From contig JAOSKN010000001.1 in the NCBI GenBank assembly GCA_027493525.1, forward strand, positions 744,001 to 808,000: DNA of 64,000 bases, written 5' to 3'. Positions 26,761 to 37,506 of this stretch are shown here, piece by piece. A program made the translations under genes and the position numbers. A model generated the notes under the pieces. The model saw only the letters and a list, made by a program, of their open reading frames with translations. It was not told where the DNA came from and ran no database searches. Source of the stretch: Planctomycetota bacterium (GTDB lineage: Bacteria; Planctomycetota; SZUA-567; H5-PLA8). Numbering within the stretch: position 1 is the stretch's first letter; every line of letters starts with the position of its first letter.

Positions 26761-28339
26761 GTGAACGTAAAAGAGTTAGGTGGGCCTGCTCGGCTCCTCT
26801 CCCATTCCATCCTGAACGTTTTCCTCTTTGTCGCTTCAGCCAGCGCGCACGCTGAGTCCGTCGCTTTCACTCCCGCCGCCGAACCGGCCACGGGGCTCAA
26901 GGCCATCGTCCAGAAGTGGCACGACGACGAGTTGGCCCGCCAGGGCGGCAAGTTCGGCAGCCACGGCTGGTGGCCCTGGGGGCTCTCAGCCATCGACTAC
27001 GACAACGATGGCGCCCCCGATTTGATCCCCTCGCACCACGGCGCGCCCGGGGACTGGTGCTCCAGAACCGCCTCAAGGCCGACGGAAAGCTCGCCTTCGC
27101 CAACGTGACGAAGGACCTGGGCCTCGATTCCCTTCAACTCCCCCAAGGCATCGGCAAGAAAACCCGCGCGGCGGACTTCAACGGCGACGGCTGGCTCGAC
27201 TTTTTTCGGCATCCGCTCGCCCCATTACTACAACGAAGGCGGCAAGAAATTTGTCCCCGTCGGCAAGAGCGGCTTCAACACCTCGCACCCCACGGCCATC
27301 GAAGACCTCAACGGCGACGGGCATCCGGACATCCAGGAACCGGGCGTCCAGTTGCTCTTCGACCCCGCCACGCGGGAATTCAAGAGCGTTCCGTTCGTCC
27401 ATCCGGTCGAAGCCAGGGTGCCGGAAGAACTCATGGCGGTCCTGCGGGAAAAAAATGAAAGCCGTGCGCTTCTGGAGGTACAAATACTTCGCCGATTTTG
27501 ACCTCGACGGCGACCGCGTCAAGGATGTCGTGATCTCCGGGTACGCCGGTTACAACGGGCATCCCCTTGGTTTCTTTCTCACGGCCGGCGCCGAAGGCGC
27601 GCTTGCCGACCGGACCGAAGCCGCGGGCCTGCCCAAGGATGCCGCGCCTATCCTCTTGGCCGACCTCGACGCCGACGGGCACGTGGACCTGGTCAGCGCC
27701 CGCGGGGGCGGCGGAATTTTCCTGAACGACGGAAAGGGTAAATTCACCCTCAAGCCCGGTCCGGCCACCGACTTTCTGCGCAAGGACGGACCCTACCTGC
27801 ACGTCGCCTACGCCGAGGATTTTGACGCCGACGGCGACCTGGATCTTGTGCTCGTCAATCCCCGCCATAAGTCCACCGCGATTTTCGAACACGCGGGGAA
27901 GGGGGAATTCAAGTGCATCCACGCGCAGCAATCGTGGGACAGCGACCCCATCGCCATCGCCGACTTCAACGCCGACGGCCGACCCGACGTGGCGATCGGC
28001 GGCCCGGACACCGCCATCACGATCCTGCTTAACGCCGCCGCGACGGGGAATTACTGCAACCTGAGCTTGCGCATGGACGCACCCAACCGCTTCGCGGCCG
28101 GCGCGCGCGTCGAAGCCTTCAAGGCCGGCGAACTCGCCAAGGAAAACGCGCTGCCTTTCGCGCGTTTCGTCGCGCCAGCCGACGGCTTCCCCATCCATCT
28201 GGGCCTCGGCGAAGCCAAGACCTTCGACTTGCGCGTCGTCTTCCCGGGCAAGGAATCCAAGCCCCTGACGCTCTTTTCCGTCGAAGCCCGCCCGCGCGTG
28301 ACCATCGCCCCCGCCGGACTCGAGGAGGACTCCAAGTGA
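26761..28339 (+). CDS. Exported VCBS/FG-GAP repeat protein, interrupted by three frameshifts
   Basis: A beta-propeller-type protein with calcium-binding DxDxDG-like repeats: IDYDNDGAPDLI, ADFNGDGWLDFF, EDLNGDGHPDI, ADFDLDGDRVKDVV, ADLDADGHVDLV, EDFDADGDLDLVLV and ADFNADGRPDVAI. The start GTG 26761 follows GGAGG; a signal peptide follows (ILNVFLFVASASAHA). The reading frame moves three times: at the G4 run 27049-27052 (one base short), T6 at 27201-27206 (one too many) and A7 at 27449-27455 (one too many). Corrected, it would be about 525 residues. The C-terminal 100 residues resemble the domain that follows the propeller in ASPIC/UnbV-type proteins. Probably cell surface or periplasmic; ligand unknown. 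Confidence 0.75.
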
Positions 28340-28598
28340 GCGGCGTTTGTCCCCAGGCAAGGAGCGCCAGGGTGCAGGAGGCCACGTGCTCCGCGCCGCC
28401 CGCCGCACTTTGGAGCCCGCGGCCTGCCGCGCCAAGCCCGCGTCGTCGCTTGCGTTTCGAACACGTCGGCGGCTGGCTCGTTCTGGACGACAAGCGCCTC
28501 CGTTCCACGTCATGCCGAAGCCCAGCGCAGAACTCAGACGGCCCGCGGGCCGGCAGGTGTAGCTTCTGCAACGTTTGGGGCGCGCCACTCGAATCCAC

Positions 28599-28637
28599 TT
28601 GACCCGCCGATCGTATGGTAGTATGTAGTATACTACC
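28599..28637 (+). promoter_or_regulatory. Promoter-like sequence overlapping an inverted repeat before the hydrolase gene
   Basis: TTGACC (28599-28604) and TATGTA (28622-28627) with 17 bases between form a sigma70-like promoter. An inverted repeat GGTAGTAT-N5-ATACTACC (28617-28637) covers the -10 box, the position of a repressor operator. The strong AAGGAGG site of the hydrolase lies about 50 bases downstream. The preceding 260 bases of the gap (28340-28598) show no supported gene. Confidence 0.5.
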
Positions 28638-28699
28638 TATCAGCGGTGGGCTCCCACCGACGTCCGCCCGTCGCGCCGACTACTTATAAGGAGGTTCCC

Positions 28700-29716
28700 A
28701 TGCGCCTGAACTGCTCCAACACCTTCGCCTATCTCACCTGCCTCGCCCTTCTCGCCGTGACTTCGGTCCAGGCCGGCGAACCGGGCGACGACGACGATGG
28801 CGAGAACGACGGCGACGGCAAGCGCGAAGGCGGCAAGCGGCCCGAGCGGCGGCCCGGAAAGGAAGCCCGCAGCCGCGGCGCGCCGCCCGATTTTGCCAAT
28901 GAGAAGTACGGAGATCACGAGGCCCAGGCCTTCGACCTCTGGCTCGCCAAGTCCGACAAGCCCACGCCCCTTGTCGTCTTCATCCACGGCGGCGGGTTCC
29001 GCGCCGGCTCCAAGAACGCCTACGACGGGGGCCTCGCCGCGCTCTGCCTTCAGAACGGCATCTCCTTCGCCTCCATCGAGTACCGCCTCACCGGGATCGG
29101 CCATTATCCCATGCAGCACCACGACTGCGCGCGCGCGATCCAGCACCTCCGCCACCACGCCGCCAAGTGGAATCTCGATCCCAAGCGCATCGCCTGCACG
29201 GGCGGCTCGGCCGGAGCGGGGCTCTCCGAGTGGCTGGGCTTCCACGACGACCTCGCCGATCCCAAGTCCGACGATCCCATCGCGCGCCAGTCCACCCGCA
29301 TCGTCTGCGCCCTGCCCACCAACGCCCAGTGCACCTACGACCCCCGCGAGATCGTCAAGATCGTCCCCGGCAAGGCCTACGACCATCCCGCGATGAAAGC
29401 GCTCTTCAACGTTCCGCCCACCTTCGACTGGACCAAGGATCCCATCCCGCCCGAGGTGGACGAGCGCATGAAGGACTGCGGGCCGCTCTCCCTGCTCACC
29501 AAGGACGACTGCCCCGTCTACATCGTGAACAACAAGGCCGCCTGCACCGACGGCAACATCCATCACGGAAACTTCGGCAAGAAACTCGAGGAGGAAATGC
29601 AGAAGCTCGGGATCGAATGCGTCCGCCGCATGGACTCGGACTTCCCCGTCAACGGGCTCTCCATGTCCCAGGAAATGCTCCAGTTCATTCAGAAGCATTT
29701 TGCCAACGTCAAATAG
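28700..29716 (+). CDS. Exported alpha/beta hydrolase (carboxylesterase/feruloyl-esterase-like)
   Basis: A 338-residue hydrolase of the BD-FAE/HSL-like group. Strong AAGGAGG ribosome-binding site 7 bases before ATG 28700. Signal peptide (FAYLTCLALLAVTSVQAG), then a highly charged Asp/Glu then Lys/Arg linker (residues about 27-58). Catalytic features: VVFIHGGGFRAGSKNA, CTGGSAGAGLSEWLGF with the nucleophile Ser, and HHGNFGKKLEE near the end as a His candidate. It probably cleaves ester groups from plant-type polysaccharides or other exported substrates. It is controlled by the operator-like palindrome just upstream. Confidence 0.82.
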   Translation: MRLNCSNTFAYLTCLALLAVTSVQAGEPGDDDDGENDGDGKREGGKRPERRPGKEARSRGAPPDFANEKYGDHEAQAFDLWLAKSDKPTPLVVFIHGGGFRAGSKNAYDGGLAALCLQNGISFASIEYRLTGIGHYPMQHHDCARAIQHLRHHAAKWNLDPKRIACTGGSAGAGLSEWLGFHDDLADPKSDDPIARQSTRIVCALPTNAQCTYDPREIVKIVPGKAYDHPAMKALFNVPPTFDWTKDPIPPEVDERMKDCGPLSLLTKDDCPVYIVNNKAACTDGNIHHGNFGKKLEEEMQKLGIECVRRMDSDFPVNGLSMSQEMLQFIQKHFANVK

Positions 29717-29793
29717 CCTGCTGGGTTTTGTACGGCCAAATGCCTCTGGAAGGAGCGGCGCCTCCCGGTCAACGTCGATCCCCTCGACTCGCG

Positions 29794-29970
29794 CCGCGAG
29801 CATCCCGCCCGTCGTGCCACGGGTCGGTACTCCGCCCCGTGCCTGACTTGTAGCGCCGGCGTCTCGCCGGCTCGCGTGGGCGTCCCGCCCGCGCGTCTTT
29901 TCGTTCTCCCGTACCGCGAGCATCCCGCCCGTCGTGCCACGGGTCGGCGAAGCCGCCCCGTGCTCACGCC
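29794..29970. repeat. Dispersed repeat family A: direct 34-base repeats and GC-rich unit
   Basis: A 34-base sequence beginning CCGCGAGCATCCCGCCCGTC occurs at 29794-29827 and again at 29914-29947, exactly 120 bases apart. Between them lies the unit GTAGCGCCGGCGTC..CGTCTTTTCGTTCTCCCG (from 29850), which recurs at 33472-33560. The 29717-30135 gap holds no supported gene. Confidence 0.8.
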
Positions 29971-30135
29971 CCTGGCTCTTTCATCCCGGCCCTGCGGGCC
30001 TCGATATCAACCGCCCCCCGAATTCCCCTCATCCACACACGTGCATCCCGCTCCGCAACGTCAAAGAAGGGCAGTGACTTTTCGGGCCTCAACGGCATAT
30101 CCTTTAAGGAGTACCAACAGGCAGGCCGCGGATCG

Positions 30136-33100
30136 ATGCGCATGTTCCTACGCTCTACCTTTATAAATAGCCTTCGCCGCGCCCTCCCGCTGCTGCTCTG
30201 CGTCTGCTGCGCCTCCGCGCGCGCCGTCACCATCCCGCCGCCCCCGGATCCCGGCTTGGAGGTCTCGCTCCGCGGCGCCGACGCCATCGTCGAAGCCGAA
30301 GTCCTGGCGGGCGGGCCGTTCCGCAGCGTCGTCCGCGTCCTCCGCGCGCTGAAGGGCAAGACTCCCGAGGTCCTCGAACTCGAAGGCTACAACTCCGTCA
30401 ACTGGGACAGCGTCCACGCCGGCTTCGCCGCCGGGGACCGCTACATCCTCTTCCTCTCCGCCACCGGCCGCCCAGGCGTCTACTCGACCCTGACCCCCGC
30501 CGCGCCGCGCCTGGCCGTGACCGAGGACGGCGTCAACCTCATCCTCGGCGACCCCGCCTTCACCGTGCCCGTCGAAGCCAAGGCGATGGAGACAGCGCTG
30601 GGCCTGGTCCTCGAGGCCGCCAAGACCGGCAAGGTTCCCGACGCGGCGATGCCGACCATTCAGGCCTTCTGGGACAAGGACGAGGTCGAGCGGCGCTATC
30701 TCGCGGTGGCCCTCGCCGGCTGGCTGCGCGAACCCCGCGCCGTCCCGCTCGCCGCCGAGGCCGCCGCCGGGCGGCTCCTGCGCCTGCGCCTCACCGGCAT
30801 CGAGGCGCTTCAGAAGATCGGCGCCCCCGAGGCCCTCGACGCGCTCCGCCCGCTCGTGAAGGACCGCCGCGAGACCGTCTCGCGCGAGGCCGCCCGCGCC
30901 CTGATCGCCCTGCGCGACCTCCAGTCCGTCCCCCCGCTGCTCGAATGGGCCCAGCGCGCCGCCGCCGAACTCCCCAGCCTCCCCGCCGGCGACGCCCGCC
31001 GCGTGCAGTCCCAGCGCGTCCTCGCCTCGCTCTTCTTCTGGCTCGACGAGGAAGGCGCGCTCCCGCCCAGCGAGCAGATCGTCCCGCCGCTCTTCGACCT
31101 CGCGCGCAGCAAGGAGTCCGCCGTCGCCTCCGACGCCCTCTTCGTCCTCGGCACCCTCGCCCGCAACCCCCAGATCCAGGACCTCATCGACCTCGCCGAC
31201 GACCCGGTCTTCGAGCGCCGCGGCGAGGCCCGCCTTGCCCTCTTCCGCGCCACCTCCCGCCCCGTCGACGACCTCGACCGCTTCCGCGCCTGGTGGAAGG
31301 AGCGCCGCGAGAACTTCGGCGAGGACCACAAGCGCCTCGCCGTCGAGTCCGCCATCCGCGTCCTCTCCTCCGGCGGCGACGAGGAACTCCAGAAGCTCAT
31401 GCTCGGCGTGCTCCGCGCCTCGCCCGGCGAGATCGCCCTCGTCTCCGCCGCCCCGCTGCTCCTCCGCGAGAAGTCCGAGGCCCTCTTCGAGACCGCCGAC
31501 CTGGCCTACTGGCGCACGCCCCTGGTCCTCCCCTTCCTCCTCGAACGCCTCGGCGACCCGCGCTACACCGAACGCCGCGCCGCCGTCGATGCCGCCGCCT
31601 TCCTCGCCACCCGCTATCCGCGCGCCCGCGCGCTCATCCGCCCCTTCGCCCGAGCCGCCCTCTGCGACGATTACAGCGGCCTGCGCCGCAGCGCCGCCCT
31701 CGCCTCCGGGCGCCTGCAGGACGCCCGAGCCGTGCCGTTCCTCATCCAGCTCGTCGGCGGCAACGGCTACGAAGCCGGAGACGCCGGCGCCGCGCTCTAC
31801 GAACTCACCGGCCGCACCCTCGGCTACTCCACCTACGAGCCCATCGCCGACGAACTCGCCGCCGCCGAGCGCATGGCCGGCTGGTGGGCGCGCTGGAGCG
31901 CCGCGCGCGGGCCCGGCGCCGTCTGGGACGGCGTCGTCGAGGCCCGCCGCGCCCACGCCTCCACCCCTGAGACCGCCCCCGAGGCCCTCGAACGCGCCTG
32001 CCTCGGCGCCGACAGCCGCCCCAGCGGCGCCGCCCTCGGCGTGCTCCTCGACGTCCGCTCCCCCAACGATCCCTTCTGGGACACGCTCCTCCAGGCCGCG
32101 CGCGTCCGCGACCGCGCCCACGGCTGCATCGGGCGCATCGGCGCCAAGGCCGAGCACGCCCCCGCCCTCGCCAGGCTCCTCGAAGGCCCCGAACCCCAGG
32201 CCGACCTCGTCCGCGCCTGCGCCCTCGTCGCCCTCGCCTCCCTCGAAGACCGCGCCGGCGGCGAGCCCATCGTCCGCTGGCTCGCCACCGGCCCCGGACA
32301 GCAGGCCGAACTCCCCTGGAAGCGCCTCGCCGTCGTCCTCCTCGGCCTCGTCGACGGCGAACCGGCCAGCCGCGCCTACCTGGCCGCGCTCGCCCAGAGT
32401 TACGCCAAGTCCGACGGCTTCGCCGCCGACGAAACCCCGCTCCTACGCGCCGCCCTCGCCGCCCTCAGCGCGCGAGCCGACGGCGCCGAAGGCCTCGCCG
32501 CCGCCCTCGAAGCCGGCTCCGCCTCCGCCCGCGAGACCGCCGCCCGCGGGCTGCTCATGCGCGGGCAGGCCGAGCGCATGCCCAGAATTCTCGAAACCAT
32601 GGCCCAGGGCGACCGCTACACCCTCCCCTCCCTCGTCCGCCTCGCCGCGCCGCTCCTGCGCCGCGCCGACCTCCCCGGCCTCCGCGCCATGCTCAACCAC
32701 GCCGTCGACGGCGCGCGCATGGCCTCCGCCGGGCTCCTCGCCCTCCGGCCCGACCTCGCCGAGGATGCCGCCGCGACCGACGCCCTCGCCCTCGCCCTCA
32801 AGGACGCCTCCGACTTCGTCCGCGAGAAAGCCGCCGAGGCCCTCGGCAAGGCCGGCGCCGAAACCGCGCTCGAACCCCTCGCCGCCGCCCTCGCCGACCC
32901 CGACAGCGAGGTCAAGGCCGCCGCCGCCGAGGCCCTCGCTGCCATCGGCAACCGCCGCGCCTGCATGCTCGCCGCCATGGAGGCCCGCGCCCTCTACCGC
33001 CTCGATCCGCGCTGGCTCCGCGCCCTGGGACTCGCCGCCGGCGACGACGAACTCGCCACCCTCCTCAAGCTCTCGCGCTCCAACGTCGTCCTCGACCAGA

Positions 33101-33414
33101 CCGCCGGACTCGACGCCCTCGGCGTCTGCCCGCGCCCCGAAGCCCTCGCCCGCCTCCTCGAAGTCTTCCGCAACGACGAATCCAAGTTCGCCACCCACGC
33201 CGCCCTCGCCCTCGCCCAGCAGGGCGACGCCGCCGTCGCCGCGCTCGCCGAAGACCTCAACGCGCCCCAGCGCCCCGCCCGCGCTCGCGCCGTACTCGTC
33301 CTCGCCCACAGCCGCGCGCCTTCCGCCGCCGCCGCACTCCAGCGCCTCGCCGCCGACCACGACCCCGCCATCCAGCGCCTCGCCCAGTGGGCCCTCGACC
33401 GCCGCAAGCCCTGA
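30136..33414 (+). CDS. Exported HEAT-repeat protein
   Basis: A 1,092-residue protein with a signal peptide (SLRRALPLLLCVCCASARA). A first domain (about residues 30-170, with ADAIVEAEVLAGGPFRSVVR) is followed by an alpha-solenoid of some 25 HEAT-like repeats; ASDFVREKAAEALGKAGAET and PDSEVKAAAAEALAAIGNRR near residues 895-940 are textbook HEAT units. Such solenoids scaffold protein contacts, here in the periplasm or at the cell surface. Both ATG 30136 and ATG 30142 could start it; neither has a strong ribosome-binding site. The very high third-position GC makes long open frames on the other strands, which are not genes. Confidence 0.82.
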   Translation: MRMFLRSTFINSLRRALPLLLCVCCASARAVTIPPPPDPGLEVSLRGADAIVEAEVLAGGPFRSVVRVLRALKGKTPEVLELEGYNSVNWDSVHAGFAAGDRYILFLSATGRPGVYSTLTPAAPRLAVTEDGVNLILGDPAFTVPVEAKAMETALGLVLEAAKTGKVPDAAMPTIQAFWDKDEVERRYLAVALAGWLREPRAVPLAAEAAAGRLLRLRLTGIEALQKIGAPEALDALRPLVKDRRETVSREAARALIALRDLQSVPPLLEWAQRAAAELPSLPAGDARRVQSQRVLASLFFWLDEEGALPPSEQIVPPLFDLARSKESAVASDALFVLGTLARNPQIQDLIDLADDPVFERRGEARLALFRATSRPVDDLDRFRAWWKERRENFGEDHKRLAVESAIRVLSSGGDEELQKLMLGVLRASPGEIALVSAAPLLLREKSEALFETADLAYWRTPLVLPFLLERLGDPRYTERRAAVDAAAFLATRYPRARALIRPFARAALCDDYSGLRRSAALASGRLQDARAVPFLIQLVGGNGYEAGDAGAALYELTGRTLGYSTYEPIADELAAAERMAGWWARWSAARGPGAVWDGVVEARRAHASTPETAPEALERACLGADSRPSGAALGVLLDVRSPNDPFWDTLLQAARVRDRAHGCIGRIGAKAEHAPALARLLEGPEPQADLVRACALVALASLEDRAGGEPIVRWLATGPGQQAELPWKRLAVVLLGLVDGEPASRAYLAALAQSYAKSDGFAADETPLLRAALAALSARADGAEGLAAALEAGSASARETAARGLLMRGQAERMPRILETMAQGDRYTLPSLVRLAAPLLRRADLPGLRAMLNHAVDGARMASAGLLALRPDLAEDAAATDALALALKDASDFVREKAAEALGKAGAETALEPLAAALADPDSEVKAAAAEALAAIGNRRACMLAAMEARALYRLDPRWLRALGLAAGDDELATLLKLSRSNVVLDQTAGLDALGVCPRPEALARLLEVFRNDESKFATHAALALAQQGDAAVAALAEDLNAPQRPARARAVLVLAHSRAPSAAAALQRLAADHDPAIQRLAQWALDRRKP

Positions 33415-33471
33415 CCGGTTGCCAAATGCCGGGAACCGCCCCCCGCCGTGCCACGAGTCAGCGAAGCTGCC

Positions 33472-33592
33472 GTAGCGCCGGCGTCCCCGCCGGCTCGCGC
33501 GGGCGTCCCCGCCGGCTCGCGCGGGCGTCCCGCCCGCGCGTCTTTTCGTTCTCCCGTGCCGCGAAGCCGCCCGCCCGCCGTGCCACGGGGGC
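33472..33592. repeat. Dispersed repeat family A, second locus, with internal tandem duplication
   Basis: Copy of the unit at 29850: TAGCGCCGGCGTCC, then GCGTCTTTTCGTTCTCCCGT near 33539-33558 and CCGTGCCACGGG near the end. Inside, a 22-base unit (GCGTCCCCGCCGGCTCGCGC then GG) is duplicated at 33481-33502 and 33503-33524. The gap 33415-33782 holds no supported gene; the stretch after 33600 is richer in A and T and may hold the promoter of the next gene. Confidence 0.8.
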
Positions 33593-33782
33593 AGGGGTGG
33601 TGACTAAAAAAATCCGCGCGAAGCGCGATCCAAATTCTGAAAGAAACCTAAGAAAGACCCCTTTGCCCGTCCTCTCGTCTGCTGGGGCAATATGGCCGCC
33701 AACTCCTGTACCGGCAAGCCCGCACTTTCCATCCCCCGCCCTTCCCTCAATACTGAATTCGAACCCTTCCAGGAGCGCGCGC

Positions 33783-35009
33783 ATGAAGATCAGCGACGTT
33801 CGCGTCATCGTCACCTGCCCCGGGCGCAATTACGTGCTCATCAAAATCCTCACCGACGAGGGCGTCTACGGCGTCGGCGACGCGACCCTCAATGGGCGCG
33901 AACTCGCCGTGGTCGCGGCCTTGCAGGAGCACCTCGCGCCGCTCCTGATCGGGCGCGATCCGGACCGCGTCGAGGATGCGTGGCAGTACCTCTTTCGCGG
34001 CGCGTACTGGCGCGGCGGGCCGGTGCTGATGACCGCGCTGGCCGGCGTGGACATGGCGCTCTGGGACATCAAGGGCAAGGTCGCCGGGCGGCCGGTTTAT
34101 TCGCTGCTGGGCGGACGCTGCCGCGAGGCCGTTCGCGCGTACACGCATTGCGGAGGCAAAGACTTCAGGGAAGTCGAAGACCGCGTGCGCGAAGCGATGG
34201 AGGCCGGCTTCACCGTGATCCGCGCGCAGGTCGCCGTCCCCGGCTGCAAGGGGCTCTACGGCGTCGGCGGCGGGCGCGAGGCCGCGCTCGCCACGTGGCC
34301 CGGCGCGCCGGGGGGCGTGCCGCTCCCGATGCAGGAGGAGTTCGAGCCCGGCCCGTACCTGCGCACCGTCCCGGCGCTCTTCGAACACCTGCGCGCGAAC
34401 CTCGGCGACGAGATCGACCTTTTCCACGACGTCCACGAGCGGCTCACGCCGATTCAGGCCGCGCGCCTGGCGAAGGAACTCGAGCCCTATCATCTCTTCT
34501 TCCTCGAAGACCCGCTGCGACCCGAGCACAAGGAATCCTTCCGCGTCGTGCGCCAGGCTTCGGTGACGCCCCTGGCGATGGGGGAACTCTTCACCACGCG
34601 CTGGGACTGCCTGCCGCTCCTTTCCGAGCAGCTCATCGACTTCATCCGCTGCGACCTCTCGCACATCGGCGGGATCACCGAGGCGCGCAAGATCGCGGTG
34701 CTGGCCGAGACCTTTCATGTCCAGACGGCCTGGCACGGGCCGGGCGACATCTCGCCCGTCGCGCATGCGGCGAATGTACACGTGGACCTGGCGATTCCGA
34801 ATTTCGGCGTTCAGGAGCAGGTCGCCTTCTCGGAGCAGGTAAAGGAAGTCATCCCCGGCGGGCCGGCCCTCGAGCGCGGCTTCCTCAACGTCCGCGACGT
34901 GCCGGGCCTGGGCACGGACGTGAACGAAGACCTGGCGAAGAAGCATCCGTACAAGCCCGCGTACCTGCCGGTCGCGCGCCGCGCCGACGGCAGCGTCCAC
35001 GATTGGTAA
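33783..35009 (+). CDS. D-mannonate dehydratase-like enolase-superfamily enzyme
   Basis: A 408-residue enolase-superfamily protein of the ManD/RspA group, which dehydrates D-mannonate to 2-keto-3-deoxygluconate in hexuronate breakdown. Capping-domain start MKISDVRVIVTCPGRNYVLI. Metal ligands and catalytic positions: Asp and His in LFHDVHERL, Glu in FFLEDPLRPEHKES and Glu in LAMGELFTTRW; a loop with GLYGVGGGREAAL matches the ManD family. The start ATG 33783 has GGAG 8 bases upstream. Some family members have little activity, so the function may be a related acid-sugar step. Neighbours do not complete a uronate pathway. Confidence 0.88.
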   Translation: MKISDVRVIVTCPGRNYVLIKILTDEGVYGVGDATLNGRELAVVAALQEHLAPLLIGRDPDRVEDAWQYLFRGAYWRGGPVLMTALAGVDMALWDIKGKVAGRPVYSLLGGRCREAVRAYTHCGGKDFREVEDRVREAMEAGFTVIRAQVAVPGCKGLYGVGGGREAALATWPGAPGGVPLPMQEEFEPGPYLRTVPALFEHLRANLGDEIDLFHDVHERLTPIQAARLAKELEPYHLFFLEDPLRPEHKESFRVVRQASVTPLAMGELFTTRWDCLPLLSEQLIDFIRCDLSHIGGITEARKIAVLAETFHVQTAWHGPGDISPVAHAANVHVDLAIPNFGVQEQVAFSEQVKEVIPGGPALERGFLNVRDVPGLGTDVNEDLAKKHPYKPAYLPVARRADGSVHDW

Positions 35010-35060
35010 GGGCTTGCCCCCGCGCGCCCCTCACCTAAGATGCACGCGGGGAGAATACGC

Positions 35061-36338
<1,278 letters not shown>

Positions 36339-36343
36339 ACGGC

Positions 36344-37459
36344 TCAGTCGTTCAGCACGTAGGCGAAGATCAACGGCGCCACGATGCTCGCGTCGGACTG
36401 GATCATGTACTTCGGCGTGTCCTTGTCCAGCTTGGCCCAGGTGATCTTTTCGTTCGGCACCGCGCCGCTGTAGCCGCCGTAGCTCGTCATCGCGTCGGAG
36501 ATCTGGCAGAAGTAGCCCCAGAAGGGAATGTCCTCGATGCCGTGATCGACGATGAGCGACGGCGTCACGCAGATCGCGAAGTCGCCGGGAATCCCGCCGC
36601 CGATCTGAAAGAAGCCGACGCCCGAACCCTTGCCCTGATACCCGCAATGCTCCAGATACCAGGTCGTCACGCCGGCGAACTGCGCGGTCCCGGGGAGCAC
36701 GCAGTCGTGGTTGGGCAGATCGCCTTTCATGACGTGCGCGGCGAACATGTTGCCCGTCGTGGAATCCTCCCAGCCCGGCGCCCAGACCGGCAGGTTCGCC
36801 TCGGCGGCGGCCAGCATCCACGAATGCCGCGGATCGATCTGGTAATACGGCTTCAGTTCGCCGCTGCGCAGGATGTCGAACAGGTACTGCGCCGGCAACT
36901 GCCGCACCCCATTCTTCGACGCCTTCCGCCAGCGCTCCAGCAGCCGGCCCTCCAGGTTCTTCATCACCGTCTCGGGAATGCAGGTGTCGGTGACGCGGTT
37001 GAAGCCCTGCTCGAAGAGTTCCTTCTCCATGTCGGCCGAGAGCGCGCGCCAGTCCGGGACGATCTTGTATTCGTTGTGCGCGACAAGGTTGAAAACGTCC
37101 TCCTCCAGGTTCGCGCCGGTGCAGGAGATCGCGTGCACCTTCTCTTCGCGGATCATGCGCGAGAGGATGATGCCCAGTTCCCCGGTGGACATGGCGCCGG
37201 CGAGGCTGACGAGCATCTTCCCGCCGCGCCCGAGAAACGCCTCGTAACCCTTCGCCGCGGCGACCGTCTCCCGAGCATTGAAGTGCCGGTAATGATGCTC
37301 CATGAATTGCCGGATCGCGCCCAAGTCCTCGCCCTCCTCTGCCCGCGTATCGAGGTACGTACTCCGACGCGCACGCCGCGCGACCACGGGTCCTATATAC
37401 CTTCTTTGCGAGATGGTTTCAAAAAAACGAGGGAGAATCCATTCGAGGCTCTTCACCAC
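36344..37459 (-). CDS. Deoxyhypusine synthase-like protein (homospermidine-synthase-like)
   Basis: A member of the bacterial deoxyhypusine-synthase-like family. Blocks: FMEHHYRHFNARETVAAAKG, LVSLAGAMSTGELGIILSRM, HAISCTGANLEEDVFNLVAH, PGWEDSTTGNMFAAH, GFFQIGGGIPGDFAICV and SYGGYSGAVPNEKITWAKLD. Bacteria lack eIF5A, so these enzymes are thought to join polyamine groups (for example homospermidine) using NAD and a lysine-imine intermediate; the lysine near NEKITW is the candidate. The residues before EHHYRHF (about 50) are not typical; the chosen GTG 37459 may be too early, and ATG 37306 is an alternative. The product is unknown. Confidence 0.82.
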   Translation of the reverse strand: MVKSLEWILPRFFETISQRRYIGPVVARRARRSTYLDTRAEEGEDLGAIRQFMEHHYRHFNARETVAAAKGYEAFLGRGGKMLVSLAGAMSTGELGIILSRMIREEKVHAISCTGANLEEDVFNLVAHNEYKIVPDWRALSADMEKELFEQGFNRVTDTCIPETVMKNLEGRLLERWRKASKNGVRQLPAQYLFDILRSGELKPYYQIDPRHSWMLAAAEANLPVWAPGWEDSTTGNMFAAHVMKGDLPNHDCVLPGTAQFAGVTTWYLEHCGYQGKGSGVGFFQIGGGIPGDFAICVTPSLIVDHGIEDIPFWGYFCQISDAMTSYGGYSGAVPNEKITWAKLDKDTPKYMIQSDASIVAPLIFAYVLND

Positions 37460-37506
37460 GCCCGAGACGCGCGCTCAAGCAGCGCGGGGCTCCTCGGTAC
37501 GCCCTT

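Noticed and set aside
28340..28598. An 80-90 codon frame between the VCBS and hydrolase genes.
   Set aside because: Open on several frames because of GC content, with no conserved sequence or ribosome-binding site.
30148..33475. Long open frames antisense and out of frame to the HEAT-repeat gene (up to about 750 codons).
   Set aside because: They mirror a gene with extreme third-position GC, have no start signals or domains, and are Ala/Gly/Arg or Pro/Ser-rich shadows. The + frame beginning at 30136 has a signal peptide and HEAT repeats.
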